This document shows, one piece after another, positions 46,001 through 54,048 of a stretch of DNA of 55,384 bases; position 1 is the stretch's first letter, and every line of letters begins with the position of its first letter. This stretch comes from Nitrospira sp. (GTDB lineage Bacteria; Nitrospirota; Nitrospiria; Nitrospirales; Nitrospiraceae). Under the pieces are notes generated by a model. It was not told where the DNA came from. It saw only the letters and a program-made list of their open reading frames with translations, and made no database searches. The position numbers and the translations under genes were made by a program. Where the stretch lies: the NCBI GenBank assembly GCA_019636815.1, contig JAHBWT010000016.1, positions 1 to 55,384 of the forward strand. Direction: 5' to 3'.

Positions 46001-46435
46001 ATGCAGGATCGTCATGTCTCTGTTCGGCGGGATGATATGGATCTGATTGGCGCGCACCGGCATCCCGTCTTCAGCCTCAATCACTTTCATGGTGGTGCAG
46101 CGCCCCAGCAACTCCGGCATCATGCCTTTGTGGCCTGGATCGAGGTGAGGAACCAGCACGAAGGCCACTCCGCTGTCGGCCGGCATGTGGGTAAAGAATT
46201 GTTCGAACGCTTCCAGAGCCCCCGCCGAGCCGCCCATACCGACAATGTAGAATGGAGACTTCCCGCTGGAAGGACGGACGGAGGTCTTCTTTTGTCGCAT
46301 ACCGAGCTTAGGGGGATCTTTTCTCGTCTGTCGGGACGGTCGTTTGTTCATAGTGATGACACCGTGTCGGTAGCTCCGGTTCCAGCTCTGGTTCCATTGT
46401 CCTTGTGACTGCTGCGTTCTTGAAAGGAGGGTCAT
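43019..46435 (-). CDS. CheB-CheR-PAS signalling fusion
   Basis: A protein of about 1138 residues. Order: a CheB methylesterase domain ([18 protein letters not shown] with the nucleophile Ser, [11 protein letters not shown] with His, [11 protein letters not shown] with Asp), a CheR methyltransferase ([29 protein letters not shown]-binding [16 protein letters not shown]), a long coiled coil of near-repeats ([40 protein letters not shown]), then three PAS domains ([56 protein letters not shown]). No kinase domain: the NarX-type kinase is the next gene. The ATG at 46435 has AAGGAGAC upstream; the frame is open to 46531. No chemoreceptor, CheA or CheW lies nearby, so it likely serves a non-motility circuit. 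Confidence 0.9.
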   Translation of the reverse strand: MTLLSRTQQSQGQWNQSWNRSYRHGVITMNKRPSRQTRKDPPKLGMRQKKTSVRPSSGKSPFYIVGMGGSAGALEAFEQFFTHMPADSGVAFVLVPHLDPGHKGMMPELLGRCTTMKVIEAEDGMPVRANQIHIIPPNRDMTILHGVLHIHEPTSPRGARAPIDLFLRHLAEDQEEQSIAVIMSGMGTDGTLGVKAVKEHLGLTLVQETRSAKYDSMPKSALGTGLVDYVASAQDLPQKLMGYVRHSTKMPRDVAVQERTVSSSLLRIFTMLRAHTGHDFSFYKKNTLYRRIERRMNVHQISHIGRYVRFLQENPNELDLLFREFLIGVTNFFRDPEAFKVLKEEALPAVLKNKGKHSSFRVWIPGCSTGEEAYSIAIAIVECLDHLKMLGTVKMQVFATDIDKEAVDRARQGLYLPTIATDVSPERLQRFFAKDEYGYRVSKTIREMVVFAPQNLIMDPPFTKLDLLCCRNLLIYFTAELQKKLLPLFHYTLNPGGILFLGSSETIGGFHDIFATVDPKWKIFRRKESPAAATGLIDLPSALLPLDQNKSHQRQKSSMDLGVSFSDLSKQLLLERFVPPSVLVNESGDILYIQGRTGRYLEPASGEAAMNIFTMAREGLRLELGALVRKALLQRREVEREGLRVQVNGGYQPVKILVRPLSGRSITRGMVMISFEEQVTGKSRGRVKKESGKPSKAAEELTKELKYTKEQLQTTVEEMETSQEELKSANEELQSTNEELQSTNEELTTSKEELQSLNEELVTVNSELQQKIEDVSQSNNDMKNLLNSTDIATVFVDNQLNILRFTPQAASVINLIPSDVGRPISDIATNLKYDRLVDDLKQVLETLTSKEMQVETKNGDWHLLRIMPYRTTENIIDGGVLTFTNIGLVKKLEASLRESERRLQVLFESMPVMIAAFDEQRRIVAWNHECERVTGYQADEMIGHPDTLKLLYPIGMERVPVARDSTGRADDSGDWEGSLTAKDGTVKRVVWLNVSAQVPIPGWAEWGVGLDVTTRREAERRLLTLFQSASDAVVFTATDGFLLDVNEAFARLTGYAREDLINRRRYRDITPPAYHQATQAMMEDMFKSGMSQEVDSELIRKDGSLVPVHLKLFVFHAVDGRTIGMGAIITERTHMAEK

Positions 46436-46490
46436 TCTAGTCTCCTTCTTCTGGGTCGGCAAGAGTATAAGAACGCAACCGGTCGCCGAT

Positions 46491-47156
46491 TCATGAGCCG
46501 GCCATAACCTTGACTGACACGTCATCGCCATGGGCCAGTGAATACAAAGTTTGCGCGGCGCCGTCCAGAGAAATCACGCCTGCCACGTCGTCATAGCGAA
46601 TGGCATTGAGGGGCATGTAGGGCATGTACGCCTCGGCTGGGTCCTGTGCCAATGTCAGACCGCCCGCCGCCGTAATGGAAATCAAGCCGCTGACTCCGTC
46701 TTCCCCGCAGCCGGTGAGAAGCAATCCCACCACCCGGCGCCCATACGCTTCAGCCGCAGATCGAAACAGGACATTCACCGAGGGCCTCGAGCTGTGTTCA
46801 CGCGGCCCTCGGTAAATGTCCACGGAGCCTCGTCGGAAGAGAAGATGGTGGTCGGCCGGTGCCAAGTAGATCGTCCCTTGCTTCAGCGTCATCGGATGAT
46901 CCGGCTCCATCACAGGCAATGCCGCTCGTCGACTCAACACCGACAACAACCCGCTTGCCTCCGAACTTCGGTGAAGCACAACGCCCACGGCAGCCGCCAA
47001 ATGAGCGGGAAATTCGGCGAAGATGCGCTGCAACACCGGTACACCGCCGGCGGAAGCGCCAATGACGATGATATCGCGTTTAGTGCGTTTGCGATTGATT
47101 GTGCCGTTGCGCTTCTCATGACTGATGGGCGGATAATGGATCCTCTTATGCCACAT
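46491..47156 (-). CDS. CheB-type methylesterase without receiver domain
   Basis: A 221-residue stand-alone CheB catalytic domain. The Ser-His-Asp triad is visible in [30 protein letters not shown] and [13 protein letters not shown], and [16 protein letters not shown] is typical. There is no N-terminal receiver, so activity is not controlled in the classical way. Stand-alone CheB proteins of this sort often carry a C-terminal zinc-ribbon extension; here that piece is a separate gene just upstream (47146). The start overlaps that gene by 11 bases, indicating translational coupling. The CheB-CheR-PAS gene follows. Confidence 0.88.
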   Translation of the reverse strand: MWHKRIHYPPISHEKRNGTINRKRTKRDIIVIGASAGGVPVLQRIFAEFPAHLAAAVGVVLHRSSEASGLLSVLSRRAALPVMEPDHPMTLKQGTIYLAPADHHLLFRRGSVDIYRGPREHSSRPSVNVLFRSAAEAYGRRVVGLLLTGCGEDGVSGLISITAAGGLTLAQDPAEAYMPYMPLNAIRYDDVAGVISLDGAAQTLYSLAHGDDVSVKVMAGS

Positions 47157-47508
47157 GGGTGGTCTCGATAATCCCTCGAATCGCCAGGCTTTGTTTTCTC
47201 ACTTCCTTGATACGGCGCTGCACCGCCTTCCGGCTCGCCATCGCTCGTGGCATCTCTTTTAAAAGCTGCTGGTAGGCGTCGCCCATTTGTTTCAGAAGCA
47301 CGGCCGCCGACCACAAGCTCCGTTCCAACTGCGCTTCCTTGCTGTGCAGAAGACTCGACGTCGAGTATCGGTGACCGATTTGACAGCAATAGAGGATATA
47401 CTGCTGATGCCCCTCCTCCGCGAGCTGCAACACTCCGGCACAGTCGGGGCAAGACTGAGGCACCACACGCGCGTGATGGGCGGTATGAGGCTTCACCCGT
47501 TTCTTCAT
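47146..47508 (-). CDS. Zinc-ribbon protein resembling the C-terminal extension of CheB proteins
   Basis: A 120-residue protein with CPDC in VPQSCPDCAGVLQLAEEGHQ and a second part YILYCCQIGHRYSTSSLLHS, followed by helices EAQLERSLWSAAVLLKQMGD. The pattern C-x2-C-G-x-L...[CF]-x-x-G-H-x-[YF]-S...ALW.A...L is the one usually fused to the C-terminus of receiver-less CheB proteins. Here it is encoded separately and upstream, with an 11-base overlap to the cheB-like gene. It may bind zinc and act as a redox- or ligand-sensitive partner of CheB; that is inference. Confidence 0.72.
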   Translation of the reverse strand: MKKRVKPHTAHHARVVPQSCPDCAGVLQLAEEGHQQYILYCCQIGHRYSTSSLLHSKEAQLERSLWSAAVLLKQMGDAYQQLLKEMPRAMASRKAVQRRIKEVRKQSLAIRGIIETTHVA

Positions 47509-47635
47509 GAAGAAGCGCCTTCCCTACCCAAATTGCTCTCAACACCTGCATGGATCGAATGCAACGTTCTTATTAGCGCGAATCTCTCTTGGGCAAAGTA
47601 CCACTGATTCGAATAATCATGGACTGGAGCTTGAC

Positions 47636-47785
47636 CTAGTTTGTAGATGCCGAGGAGATGTGAGGTTCTGGATCATCGACCGAGCATATCGGACCGGGAA
47701 TAGCGACGATGGCGCCGGTGCGCTGTGTCCTATACGCTGGGTGGATCTTCTCGATCGCGTCGAGTAAATGGCGCGAAAGACGCAT
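47636..47785 (-). CDS. Doubtful 49-codon open frame, possibly frameshifted
   Basis: Minus-strand frame beginning MRLSRHLLDAIEKIHPAYRT and continuing QRTGAIVAIPGPICSVDDPE, with protein-like composition. A strong AAAGGAG site lies further upstream and is in phase with a different ATG at 47802 (or abuts an in-phase GTG at 47806), so either the start is the GTG or a frameshift has broken a once longer gene. No family recognised. Confidence 0.3.
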   Translation of the reverse strand: MRLSRHLLDAIEKIHPAYRTQRTGAIVAIPGPICSVDDPEPHISSASTN

Positions 47786-47864
47786 TGGTATTCGGCACGC
47801 ATACACTCCTTTCATGACTCGCAGGACGAACGGATGTTTTTCCGCCTCCTGCTACCATGACGTT

Positions 47865-48350
47865 CTATTCCGCGTGCGCCCCGAGCGGTGCCAACCAGAC
47901 TACGTCGACCAGGCGGTGAGTCAAGTCCGCCGGCGATTGATCGATCGGGTATAACGTCGCGTACTGTTGCTGCAGGTGGCGAACCACCGCCTGCTGATTC
48001 CCTTCGGGGATCTGAGCCAGCGTCAGGAGTGCCGCGAGATATTCTCCACGCCCTTGGGCAATATCGTGCTGCAGGTGGCCGAAGTTATACGCCGCAAACG
48101 TCTGCACTCGTTGCTTGGCCCGCACCACCTTCTCACTTCCCACCCGTGCTCCCGGCGTGGTGCTGGACGTAAATTCTTTGGTGGGCTCCGTGAGCTCCGA
48201 GGTGCCTTGGGTGGTCCCGTTGGAGACGGCGGTGGTGGCATCGAAGGGCGCTTTCACCAGCTCGACGGTGGCATCACACGCCGTGAGCCCGAGAGCAAGA
48301 CAGCCCAGCATCCCTGTCTGGAGCATGGTGTGTCGCACAGAGGTGAACAT
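47865..48350 (-). CDS. DUF3015-like lipoprotein
   Basis: A 161-residue predicted lipoprotein. The signal ends in GLTAC (LGCLALGLTACDATVELV), with Cys25 the lipid site. The mature part has an S/T-rich stretch (TTQGTSELTEPTKEFTSSTT) then a helical domain with FAAYNFGHLQHDIAQGRGEY, LAALLTLAQIPEGNQQAVVR and LQQQYATLYP, which matches the DUF3015 pattern (FENLQQD-ARG-GEYL). Function unknown. A ribosome binding site GAAAGGAC precedes the ATG. Confidence 0.8.
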   Translation of the reverse strand: MFTSVRHTMLQTGMLGCLALGLTACDATVELVKAPFDATTAVSNGTTQGTSELTEPTKEFTSSTTPGARVGSEKVVRAKQRVQTFAAYNFGHLQHDIAQGRGEYLAALLTLAQIPEGNQQAVVRHLQQQYATLYPIDQSPADLTHRLVDVVWLAPLGAHAE

Positions 48351-48442
48351 GGTGGTGTCCTTTCGTCAGACCGGCAGAATAGACGGGCTCGGAAGCACAG
48401 GGCATAGGCGATGCTCTCTGCGCGCATCGCGTGCGCGTCGAC

Positions 48443-48571
48443 TTAGTCCTTCATCTTTTCCGACCACTCTTTGGCCGTGCCTTTCCCGCGCTCGGCCGCC
48501 CCTTTGACCTTGCCTTTAGCTCGTTCCATTTCCGCCTTCACATCGTTATCTTTGGCTTCTTCCTGAATCAA
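48443..48571 (-). CDS. CsbD-like small stress protein, probably truncated or broken
   Basis: The minus-strand frame ending at a TAA (48445-48443) encodes EMERAKGKVKGAAERGKGTA followed by KEWSEKMKD, resembling the CsbD family of small stress proteins (repeats of AKGKVKE...GK). In-frame starts are poor: TTG at 48571 (42 aa), GTG at 48541 and ATG at 48529; none has a well-placed Shine-Dalgarno, and a stop lies a few codons before the TTG. CsbD proteins usually have 60-70 residues, so this may be a 5'-truncated remnant. Confidence 0.4.
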   Translation of the reverse strand: MIQEEAKDNDVKAEMERAKGKVKGAAERGKGTAKEWSEKMKD

Positions 48572-48926
48572 TTCCTGTGAAAAACCGTATCAACGTTGGT
48601 TCGTCAAATGTACTGGCCGAAACCCTAGTCACAACACCGGCGTCCCTACATCCAGTCGGTGATATCGCTCGACCATGTCGCTTCCTGTTCACCGCCTGGA
48701 CGAACAGCTGCCGTCGCGTCAGACGGAAAATGGGGACCTTTGTGCTGAATCGCTGGGGAACAGATGGCCCGCTAAGATGGAACCATCATGGGGGGTTGCC
48801 GTGGGCGCCTTCAGGGGAAGAGGCCTCTTCTCATCTCAAACTATCGTATATACTATACAATATATTTATCATTTATTATCGACATCTTACAGTATTTACT
48901 TAAAGTTATAGACTAATCATGCGTCT
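48572..48926. other. Intergenic region with AT-rich tract
   Basis: About 350 bases without a supported gene between the large kinase and the CsbD-like frame. The part 48836-48915 is strikingly AT-rich against its GC-rich surroundings, with the palindrome GTATATAC at 48846-48853 followed by TATACAATATATTTATCATT. It could hold promoters or an operator for the leftward genes, or mark a recombination joint; nothing more can be read by eye. Confidence 0.4.
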
Positions 48927-51900
48927 TTACCAGGGTGCTTTACGTCGCAAAGGAGGAACCAACGTTGCCGATTGCCTGACCAGCTGGGCAATGACGGTAT
49001 GTAACTGCTCGACCGCGGCGTCCTTTGTAATGAGCGTGGTCGCACCCGCCCGCTTCATGGCAGCCTGATCCTCTTCTCCGGCATTGACCGACAATCCAAT
49101 GACGATCATGTGGGGATAGCGCTCTTTGAGTCGGCCAGTCGCTTCAATACCATTCATCTTTGGCATGTTGATATCCATCACTACGACATGTGGCAGCAGA
49201 TGCTCTGCAACAAAGAGAGCTTCTGCTCCGTCACACGCCTCCCCGATGACTTGCACATCGGCATAGGTCTCAAGTACCGTCCTGAGTCCTTCACGAACCA
49301 TCGCATGATCATCCACCAAGACCACTCGAATCGGTCTATTCTCATCCACTGGTATCGGCACTGACCCGTGCTGATGCCTTGGTGTTTCGACGTGAGAACT
49401 CACAAGGGTTGATGTCACGTTCGGCGCATTGGGCATTGTAATCGGCAAAGTGAGTCTTGCCGTAGTACCTGTTTCTGGAGCCGATGCAATCTCAAACAAT
49501 CCGCCCAATGCCTTCATGCGTTCCCCAATACTAAAGAGCCCGAACTTTGAAGACAGCACGTTAGAGGTGTGACTATCAGCAGCAGCAGCAGCAGCAGCAA
49601 GTTCGAAGCCTATTCCTTGGTCGCGCACTTCAATGTGAAGCAGCCCGTTTCTCATATCCATCATGACCTGAGCATCTTTTGTCGAGGCATGTTTCCGGCA
49701 ATTCATGAGCAGTTCGCGAACCGACTGAAACATGAGTATGGCTTGATCCTCGGGCAATTCTATATCAACCTCTGAGATCTGCACCGTCACATTCAAGTCA
49801 TGCCTGAGCATGTACTCACCCAGCCATTTGAGCCCGGCTGCAAGCCCATGTTCACGCAATACCGGTGGGCTTAGCTCACCGACCAAGGTACGCGTGTACT
49901 GAAGGGCCTCTGATAGGACTTCATCGGTCGCCTTGAGGAGGGCTGCACAGGCAGGTACGCTATCCGCCAAGGGCCTTCCTTGCCCAAGCTTCAGTTTGCC
50001 TAACACCAGCAGTTGTTGGAGATGGTCGTGTAACTCCACCGCGAGTCGTTTACGTTCCCGTTGCTCAGCCAGATTGAGCTCTGTCGCCAATGAGCGGAGT
50101 CGCTGTTGGGACGTGAGCAGCTCGTTGGTCCGTTCTTTTACTCGTTCTTCCAACTGGTTATTAAATTCACGAAGTTGCAATTCGCTCACTCGCAACACCT
50201 GCTCCGTCTCTCGCAACTTTGTGGAATCAAAAGAATAACAGATGACCCCGTATCGGCCGTCCGATAGCGTCATCCGGTGTAGTTCCCACTCATAGCTTTC
50301 GGTATCTTGTACATCGGCGCGTGGGCTCATGAAGTCATGAGAGTGGTACGATTCACCCGTATCGAGTGTATGGCGGAAGGCGCGGACAATTTCGTCTGCG
50401 ACCGGCTCCGGCCAGAGCGTTCGAACCGCTTCCGTCACATCCCGTCCGATGATCGGTCGGACGTTGCGGAAAATTCCCCGTTGGCTTGATTCATTCATGA
50501 GGAGGATGTGGAATTGCGAATCCACAATATAAATTCCGAACGACGAGCGTTCGACCAGTTCGCGGAAGCGGGATTCGCTTTCGCGCAAGAGAGCTTCACT
50601 GTTCGAGCGCTCGAGCAGATCCGCCGCTTGTCTCGCCAAGATGTCGAAGAGACGCAGGTCACGCTCCGACGGCTGATACGGCTGACGCCAGTGCGTGGAA
50701 ATCATGCCCACCAAGATCCCGGCGCGAGACAAAAGCGGCGTGGTTTGGACCGCGTGAACGCCCGTTTCGAGATAGATCCGCTGATCGGCCGTTCCGGCCA
50801 TAAAATCGCACCGCTCGACATCGGAAACGACCACCCGTGTGCCGCCTCGCAACACGGCGCCGCATGCGCTTTCCGAATTGGCTCCAACCCATTCCCAAAA
50901 CTTCGCCGCACCGGCGTTGAACCCACGGAACCCCAGCAATTGCAATTCACCACCAGTGCCGCGATCGGGATGAAACCTCTGAATGCTGGCATACTCGGAA
51001 CGCATGATTGCCACGGCCGCATCGAGAATCTTGTCGTACAATGCGTTCGATTCTTCTGCAATGAACGTAGCGCTGATGTTCTGCAACAGCTTGGTATCGT
51101 TCAATTCTGCGGCGAGCTGTGCCCGCGCCTCCAGCGCCTCGTCCATCAAGTTCAACGCCGCAGCCTGGGACGCACGCAGTTCCTCCGTCTGGTGCCGGAC
51201 CTCTGTCGCCAACGATTCCCGGCTTCGCCGTGATTCTGCTTCCAGGTCCTTCCGCATTTGGGCCAGCTTGAGATGGGTTTCGCAGGCGTCAGCGTTTTGG
51301 ATAGCTGAAGACACCCCGACGGAAATCAGGTGCAGGAATTCTCGATAGTGATCATCGAGCGGACGGAGGGGGCTTAGACCGATAATCAAGGCCCCTTTCC
51401 GATCCTCGGCGCTGCACAGAAGTGGCAGGACAATGGCCCGGGTGATCGGATATTGACCTCGCGTTTTTGGAAGATGCTCGGACACGGCCGTCAATTCGGA
51501 CACAAGAATCGAACTGGCTTTCGTCGACATGTCTCTGAGCGGCCAGAGGGAATCACGATCGAGAGTGAGCATTTGCGGTGCCGCAGGACTCTCCGGGGCA
51601 ACGCCGATGGCGGCCTCCAGCGTGGCAGCGCTCCCCCTCAACTCATAGATGAGGGCAAACGGAAGGTCATTCTTATCGGTAGACAGCGCCTCCGCCACCA
51701 ATGCATACGCTTCCTGTCGATTTCGCGCGTCGAGGGTTTTGGCGGCCAGCTCTCGCAGCAAGGCCAATTGACGCTGACCTTGAATGCGTTCTGTCTCCTC
51801 GGTCACCGGGCACAGAATCCCTCCGAATCGGCCGTCGTCGCCAACAATCGGGCTGTAAGAAAAGGTGGCATAGGTCTCTTCCGGATATCCCCCGCGGTGC

Positions 51901-52265
51901 ATGACGAAGAACATGGCTTCGTCATAGGCGCCACTGTCCTGAAGTTTCGCATACTCCACTCTCGGCGCAATGACGTCGTGCCAAATTTCTGGCCAGACGG
52001 CGGACGCCGGCTTTCCTAGGGCGTTCGGGTGTTTGGAGAGCAAAAAGCCGGCATACCCATCGTTGTACAGATTGAGAAGCTTGTTCCCCCACCAGACAAA
52101 CATCGGCTGACGCGAGGTCAGAATGATTCGGACGCTGGTCTTGAGCGCGTCAGGCCAGTTTTCCGGAAGACCGAGATCACTTTCGAGCCAATCGAAGGCT
52201 CGCATCCGCTGCGCCATTTCACTGTTGCCAGGAAATATGCTCTTAAGATTTGCGGATGTATCCAT
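48927..52265 (-). CDS. Hybrid PAS/GAF histidine kinase with C-terminal receiver
   Basis: A 1112-residue soluble kinase. Order: PAS (DWLESDLGLPENWPDALKTS, PMFVWWGNKLLNLYND, about 20-165), GAF (about 170-320), coiled coil, GAF (about 395-550), PAS (RFRELVERSSFGIYIVDSQF), HisKA_3 with phospho-His in ERKRLAVELHDHLQQLLVLG, HATPase (MFQSVRELLMNCRKHASTKD, IEVRDQGIGFE, FGLFSIGERMKALGG) and a NarL-like receiver (IRVVLVDDHAMVREGLRTVL, Asp1031 in VVVMDINMPKMNG, Lys in LITKDAAVEQ) with no helix-turn-helix. Odd feature: residues 890-896 are seven alanines encoded by (GCT)7 just after the G1 box. The gene is divergent from the 52519 gene, and no output gene is adjacent. Confidence 0.9.
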   Translation of the reverse strand: MDTSANLKSIFPGNSEMAQRMRAFDWLESDLGLPENWPDALKTSVRIILTSRQPMFVWWGNKLLNLYNDGYAGFLLSKHPNALGKPASAVWPEIWHDVIAPRVEYAKLQDSGAYDEAMFFVMHRGGYPEETYATFSYSPIVGDDGRFGGILCPVTEETERIQGQRQLALLRELAAKTLDARNRQEAYALVAEALSTDKNDLPFALIYELRGSAATLEAAIGVAPESPAAPQMLTLDRDSLWPLRDMSTKASSILVSELTAVSEHLPKTRGQYPITRAIVLPLLCSAEDRKGALIIGLSPLRPLDDHYREFLHLISVGVSSAIQNADACETHLKLAQMRKDLEAESRRSRESLATEVRHQTEELRASQAAALNLMDEALEARAQLAAELNDTKLLQNISATFIAEESNALYDKILDAAVAIMRSEYASIQRFHPDRGTGGELQLLGFRGFNAGAAKFWEWVGANSESACGAVLRGGTRVVVSDVERCDFMAGTADQRIYLETGVHAVQTTPLLSRAGILVGMISTHWRQPYQPSERDLRLFDILARQAADLLERSNSEALLRESESRFRELVERSSFGIYIVDSQFHILLMNESSQRGIFRNVRPIIGRDVTEAVRTLWPEPVADEIVRAFRHTLDTGESYHSHDFMSPRADVQDTESYEWELHRMTLSDGRYGVICYSFDSTKLRETEQVLRVSELQLREFNNQLEERVKERTNELLTSQQRLRSLATELNLAEQRERKRLAVELHDHLQQLLVLGKLKLGQGRPLADSVPACAALLKATDEVLSEALQYTRTLVGELSPPVLREHGLAAGLKWLGEYMLRHDLNVTVQISEVDIELPEDQAILMFQSVRELLMNCRKHASTKDAQVMMDMRNGLLHIEVRDQGIGFELAAAAAAADSHTSNVLSSKFGLFSIGERMKALGGLFEIASAPETGTTARLTLPITMPNAPNVTSTLVSSHVETPRHQHGSVPIPVDENRPIRVVLVDDHAMVREGLRTVLETYADVQVIGEACDGAEALFVAEHLLPHVVVMDINMPKMNGIEATGRLKERYPHMIVIGLSVNAGEEDQAAMKRAGATTLITKDAAVEQLHTVIAQLVRQSATLVPPLRRKAPW
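49578..49598. repeat. Trinucleotide microsatellite (AGC)7 inside the hybrid kinase gene
   Basis: Seven tandem AGC units on the plus strand read GCT GCT... in the kinase frame and give a run of seven alanines immediately after the ATP-binding G1 motif. Unit-wise expansion or contraction would keep the reading frame and change the length of the segment near the ATP lid. Confidence 0.9.
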
Positions 52266-52518
52266 ACAAGTCTCTTCGGGAGTTCGGGATGGGATATGTC
52301 AGAAGATGGAGCAGGTCTTCGCGGAGCCCGTTGCGTGCCATGGTATTGGCAAGTGATCGGTTCACGTGAGCTGCTTTCATCAGCCCTGGCTCGCACTCGC
52401 AGTATGAGTTGCAAATAATACGTAACATGCACCGAATCTACGCGCCACGGCAATAGCAAAAACCTAAGAAGTTTACTAGTTTTTCATGTATACTTAAGCG
52501 GTCATGTAAGGACTTCAA
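52266..52518. promoter_or_regulatory. Divergent promoter region between hybrid kinase and 52519 gene
   Basis: A good -10 hexamer, TATACT at 52489-52494, stands 24 bases before the rightward ATG, which has a TAAGGA ribosome binding site. Just upstream, AAAAACCTA (52458-52466) and TAGTTTTT (52477-52484) form an imperfect inverted repeat that could be an operator. No clear -35 box was found. Confidence 0.35.
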
Positions 52519-52917
52519 ATGCCGTCGAAGAAAACAGCCGATCGACTTATGGCCGATTTCATGAGGGCCCTGGTGCCGCTTGAGAAATATCTCAAGAGAG
52601 GTCGCCCCCTCACGGCTCTTCAAGTCGAATCACTTTCTCTTGCCTATGAGTTATTCGGTGAATTTCTGGATGCATGGAAGCTCCAACATGGGTATAACCG
52701 CAGGCACAAGAGAGAAAAATCGGCCGGCTCTTGGTTTGCCGATATAACGAATGCGAACAAGCCTGTAAAACCCAACCCGGCAGCCGTCGCATTGGGTCGC
52801 ATGGGCGGATTGAAGGGCGGCATAGCAAGGGCTAAAAAACTCTCGGCAGCAAGACGGGTGGCGATCGCAAGACTCGCCGTAACCGCCAGATGGGCTCGCA
52901 CGTCTAAACGAAACTAA
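52519..52917 (+). CDS. Hypothetical basic protein with GG-x-KGG motif
   Basis: A 132-residue soluble protein. The N-terminal half is helical (DRLMADFMRALVPLEKYLKR, VESLSLAYELFGEFLDAWKL). The C-terminus has ALGRMGGLKGGIARAKKLSA followed by RRVAIARLAVTARWA, a Gly/Lys/Ala-rich element that recurs at the ends of many otherwise unrelated small bacterial proteins and probably contacts nucleic acid. No function is known to me. Preceded by a -10 box and TAAGGA ribosome binding site; transcribed away from the hybrid kinase. Confidence 0.7.
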   Translation: MPSKKTADRLMADFMRALVPLEKYLKRGRPLTALQVESLSLAYELFGEFLDAWKLQHGYNRRHKREKSAGSWFADITNANKPVKPNPAAVALGRMGGLKGGIARAKKLSAARRVAIARLAVTARWARTSKRN

Positions 52918-53105
52918 TGGTCCGTGTCCGCCACCTCGTGTGACTGACTTCCCCTGCTCGGCTTGATATGAATCGAACAAGTTCACCTAGGAATTGTCCC
53001 GGTCGCACTTCTCACGGGCCTATGATTTATTTGATACCGCGATCTATTCAGGGACACACCGGAAGCAGATGCCGGCATGCGGACCTTGATCACCGAGGTG
53101 AACAT

Positions 53106-53426
53106 ATGCCACCAGAGGACATCTCGCGAGACACGCATGACATGAAAATCGCCGGGTGCGACGTTCACCTGGTGTTCCTGCGGTCAAAAGGGGGTTGGAC
53201 AGTGGTCGGGACGCTGGCAAGCGGGGCTGCTGAAAACAAGAAAAAGGAGACTGTCACGAGCGGTCCCTGGGCCTCCCGAGATCTTGCCGAGCAAAAGGCG
53301 TTGGAGGAGATCACCAAGCTTCTGGGCAACAACGAAGATCGAAACACCTCGCGCGTGAATAACCCCACTGAACAAACAGGCAAACAGGCAGGCGAACAGG
53401 TCACCGAACGGAAACCGATCAGTTAA
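53106..53426 (+). CDS. Small hypothetical protein
   Basis: A 106-residue hydrophilic protein starting MPPEDISRDTHDMKIAGCDV after a GAGGTGA ribosome binding site. A compact beta-like core (VHLVFLRSKGGWTVVGTLAS, TVTSGPWASRDLAEQKALEE) is followed by a Gln/Glu/Lys tail with a near-repeat (TGKQAGEQ). The frame is open upstream to 52968 but that part is not protein-like. I recognise no family. Confidence 0.55.
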   Translation: MPPEDISRDTHDMKIAGCDVHLVFLRSKGGWTVVGTLASGAAENKKKETVTSGPWASRDLAEQKALEEITKLLGNNEDRNTSRVNNPTEQTGKQAGEQVTERKPIS

Positions 53427-53479
53427 GCGGCGATCCTGGAACGCAAACTGAACTCCTATTTCCTTTTCTTGCCGCCTGA

Positions 53480-53504
53480 GCCGGCTAGGCATCATGCCTC
53501 CGGC
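53480..53504. repeat. Hairpin after the 53106 gene
   Basis: GCCGG-CT-AGGC-ATCAT-GCCT-CCGGC forms a 9-bp stem with a two-base bulge and a five-base loop, about 55 bases after the stop codon. It lacks a following T-run on either strand, so termination is uncertain; an RNA 3'-end structure is plausible. Confidence 0.45.
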
Positions 53505-53646
53505 AGGATCAGTCTCATGTGCTCAGAATAGTTCAAGTGCTCCCTAGCTCCCTGCCAGGGGTTTTACCAGTACAATTCGTTCACCGAAGTATTAGCATTA
53601 CCTTGTTTGTTCCGCGAACGCGGTTCCATAACCAAGGAGGAGTACT

Positions 53647-53913
53647 ATGGTGAAAGAGGAGGTCGTACGGGCAGTGACCTGCGTAATTCAGACTCGCCCT
53701 GGTTTGAGCACGGATGATCTGATTCTCGCGTGTAGACCATACACGTGGAATCACGTCTTTTTGGCGCTCGACGAGCTCGTGAGGAACGGAGTTGTCAGCT
53801 CCCAGCCTGGCGGGAGATTCTACCCTCTCTCCTCGGCCACCAGCACCAGGGCAGGCATGAGGGGAAAGCGAGAGCGGCAAGGTCCCAGGGCTCGCGCACG
53901 CACACAGGTCTAA
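53647..53913 (+). CDS. Small winged-helix-like protein
   Basis: An 88-residue protein starting MVKEEVVRAVTCVIQTRPGL behind an excellent AAGGAGGAG ribosome binding site. Residues 1-60 look like a minimal winged helix: helix (VVRAVTCVIQ), GLSTDDLILACRPYTWNHVF, LALDELVRNGVVSS and a beta wing (QPGGRFYPLS). The last 25 residues are Arg-rich (RAGMRGKRERQGPRARARTQ). Probably DNA-binding; no family name assigned. Confidence 0.6.
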   Translation: MVKEEVVRAVTCVIQTRPGLSTDDLILACRPYTWNHVFLALDELVRNGVVSSQPGGRFYPLSSATSTRAGMRGKRERQGPRARARTQV

Positions 53914-54048
53914 TGGGAATCTGCTGAGAGCGAGGCGTTCTCAGCGGCCACAATAGGACGGAGTCTCGACAGGGAAAGTACGATCGGATCTTGTACGGCC
54001 GTATCGAATTAAGGGCTCGAAATTTCTCCCGGGTTCCCTCATGAAGCG

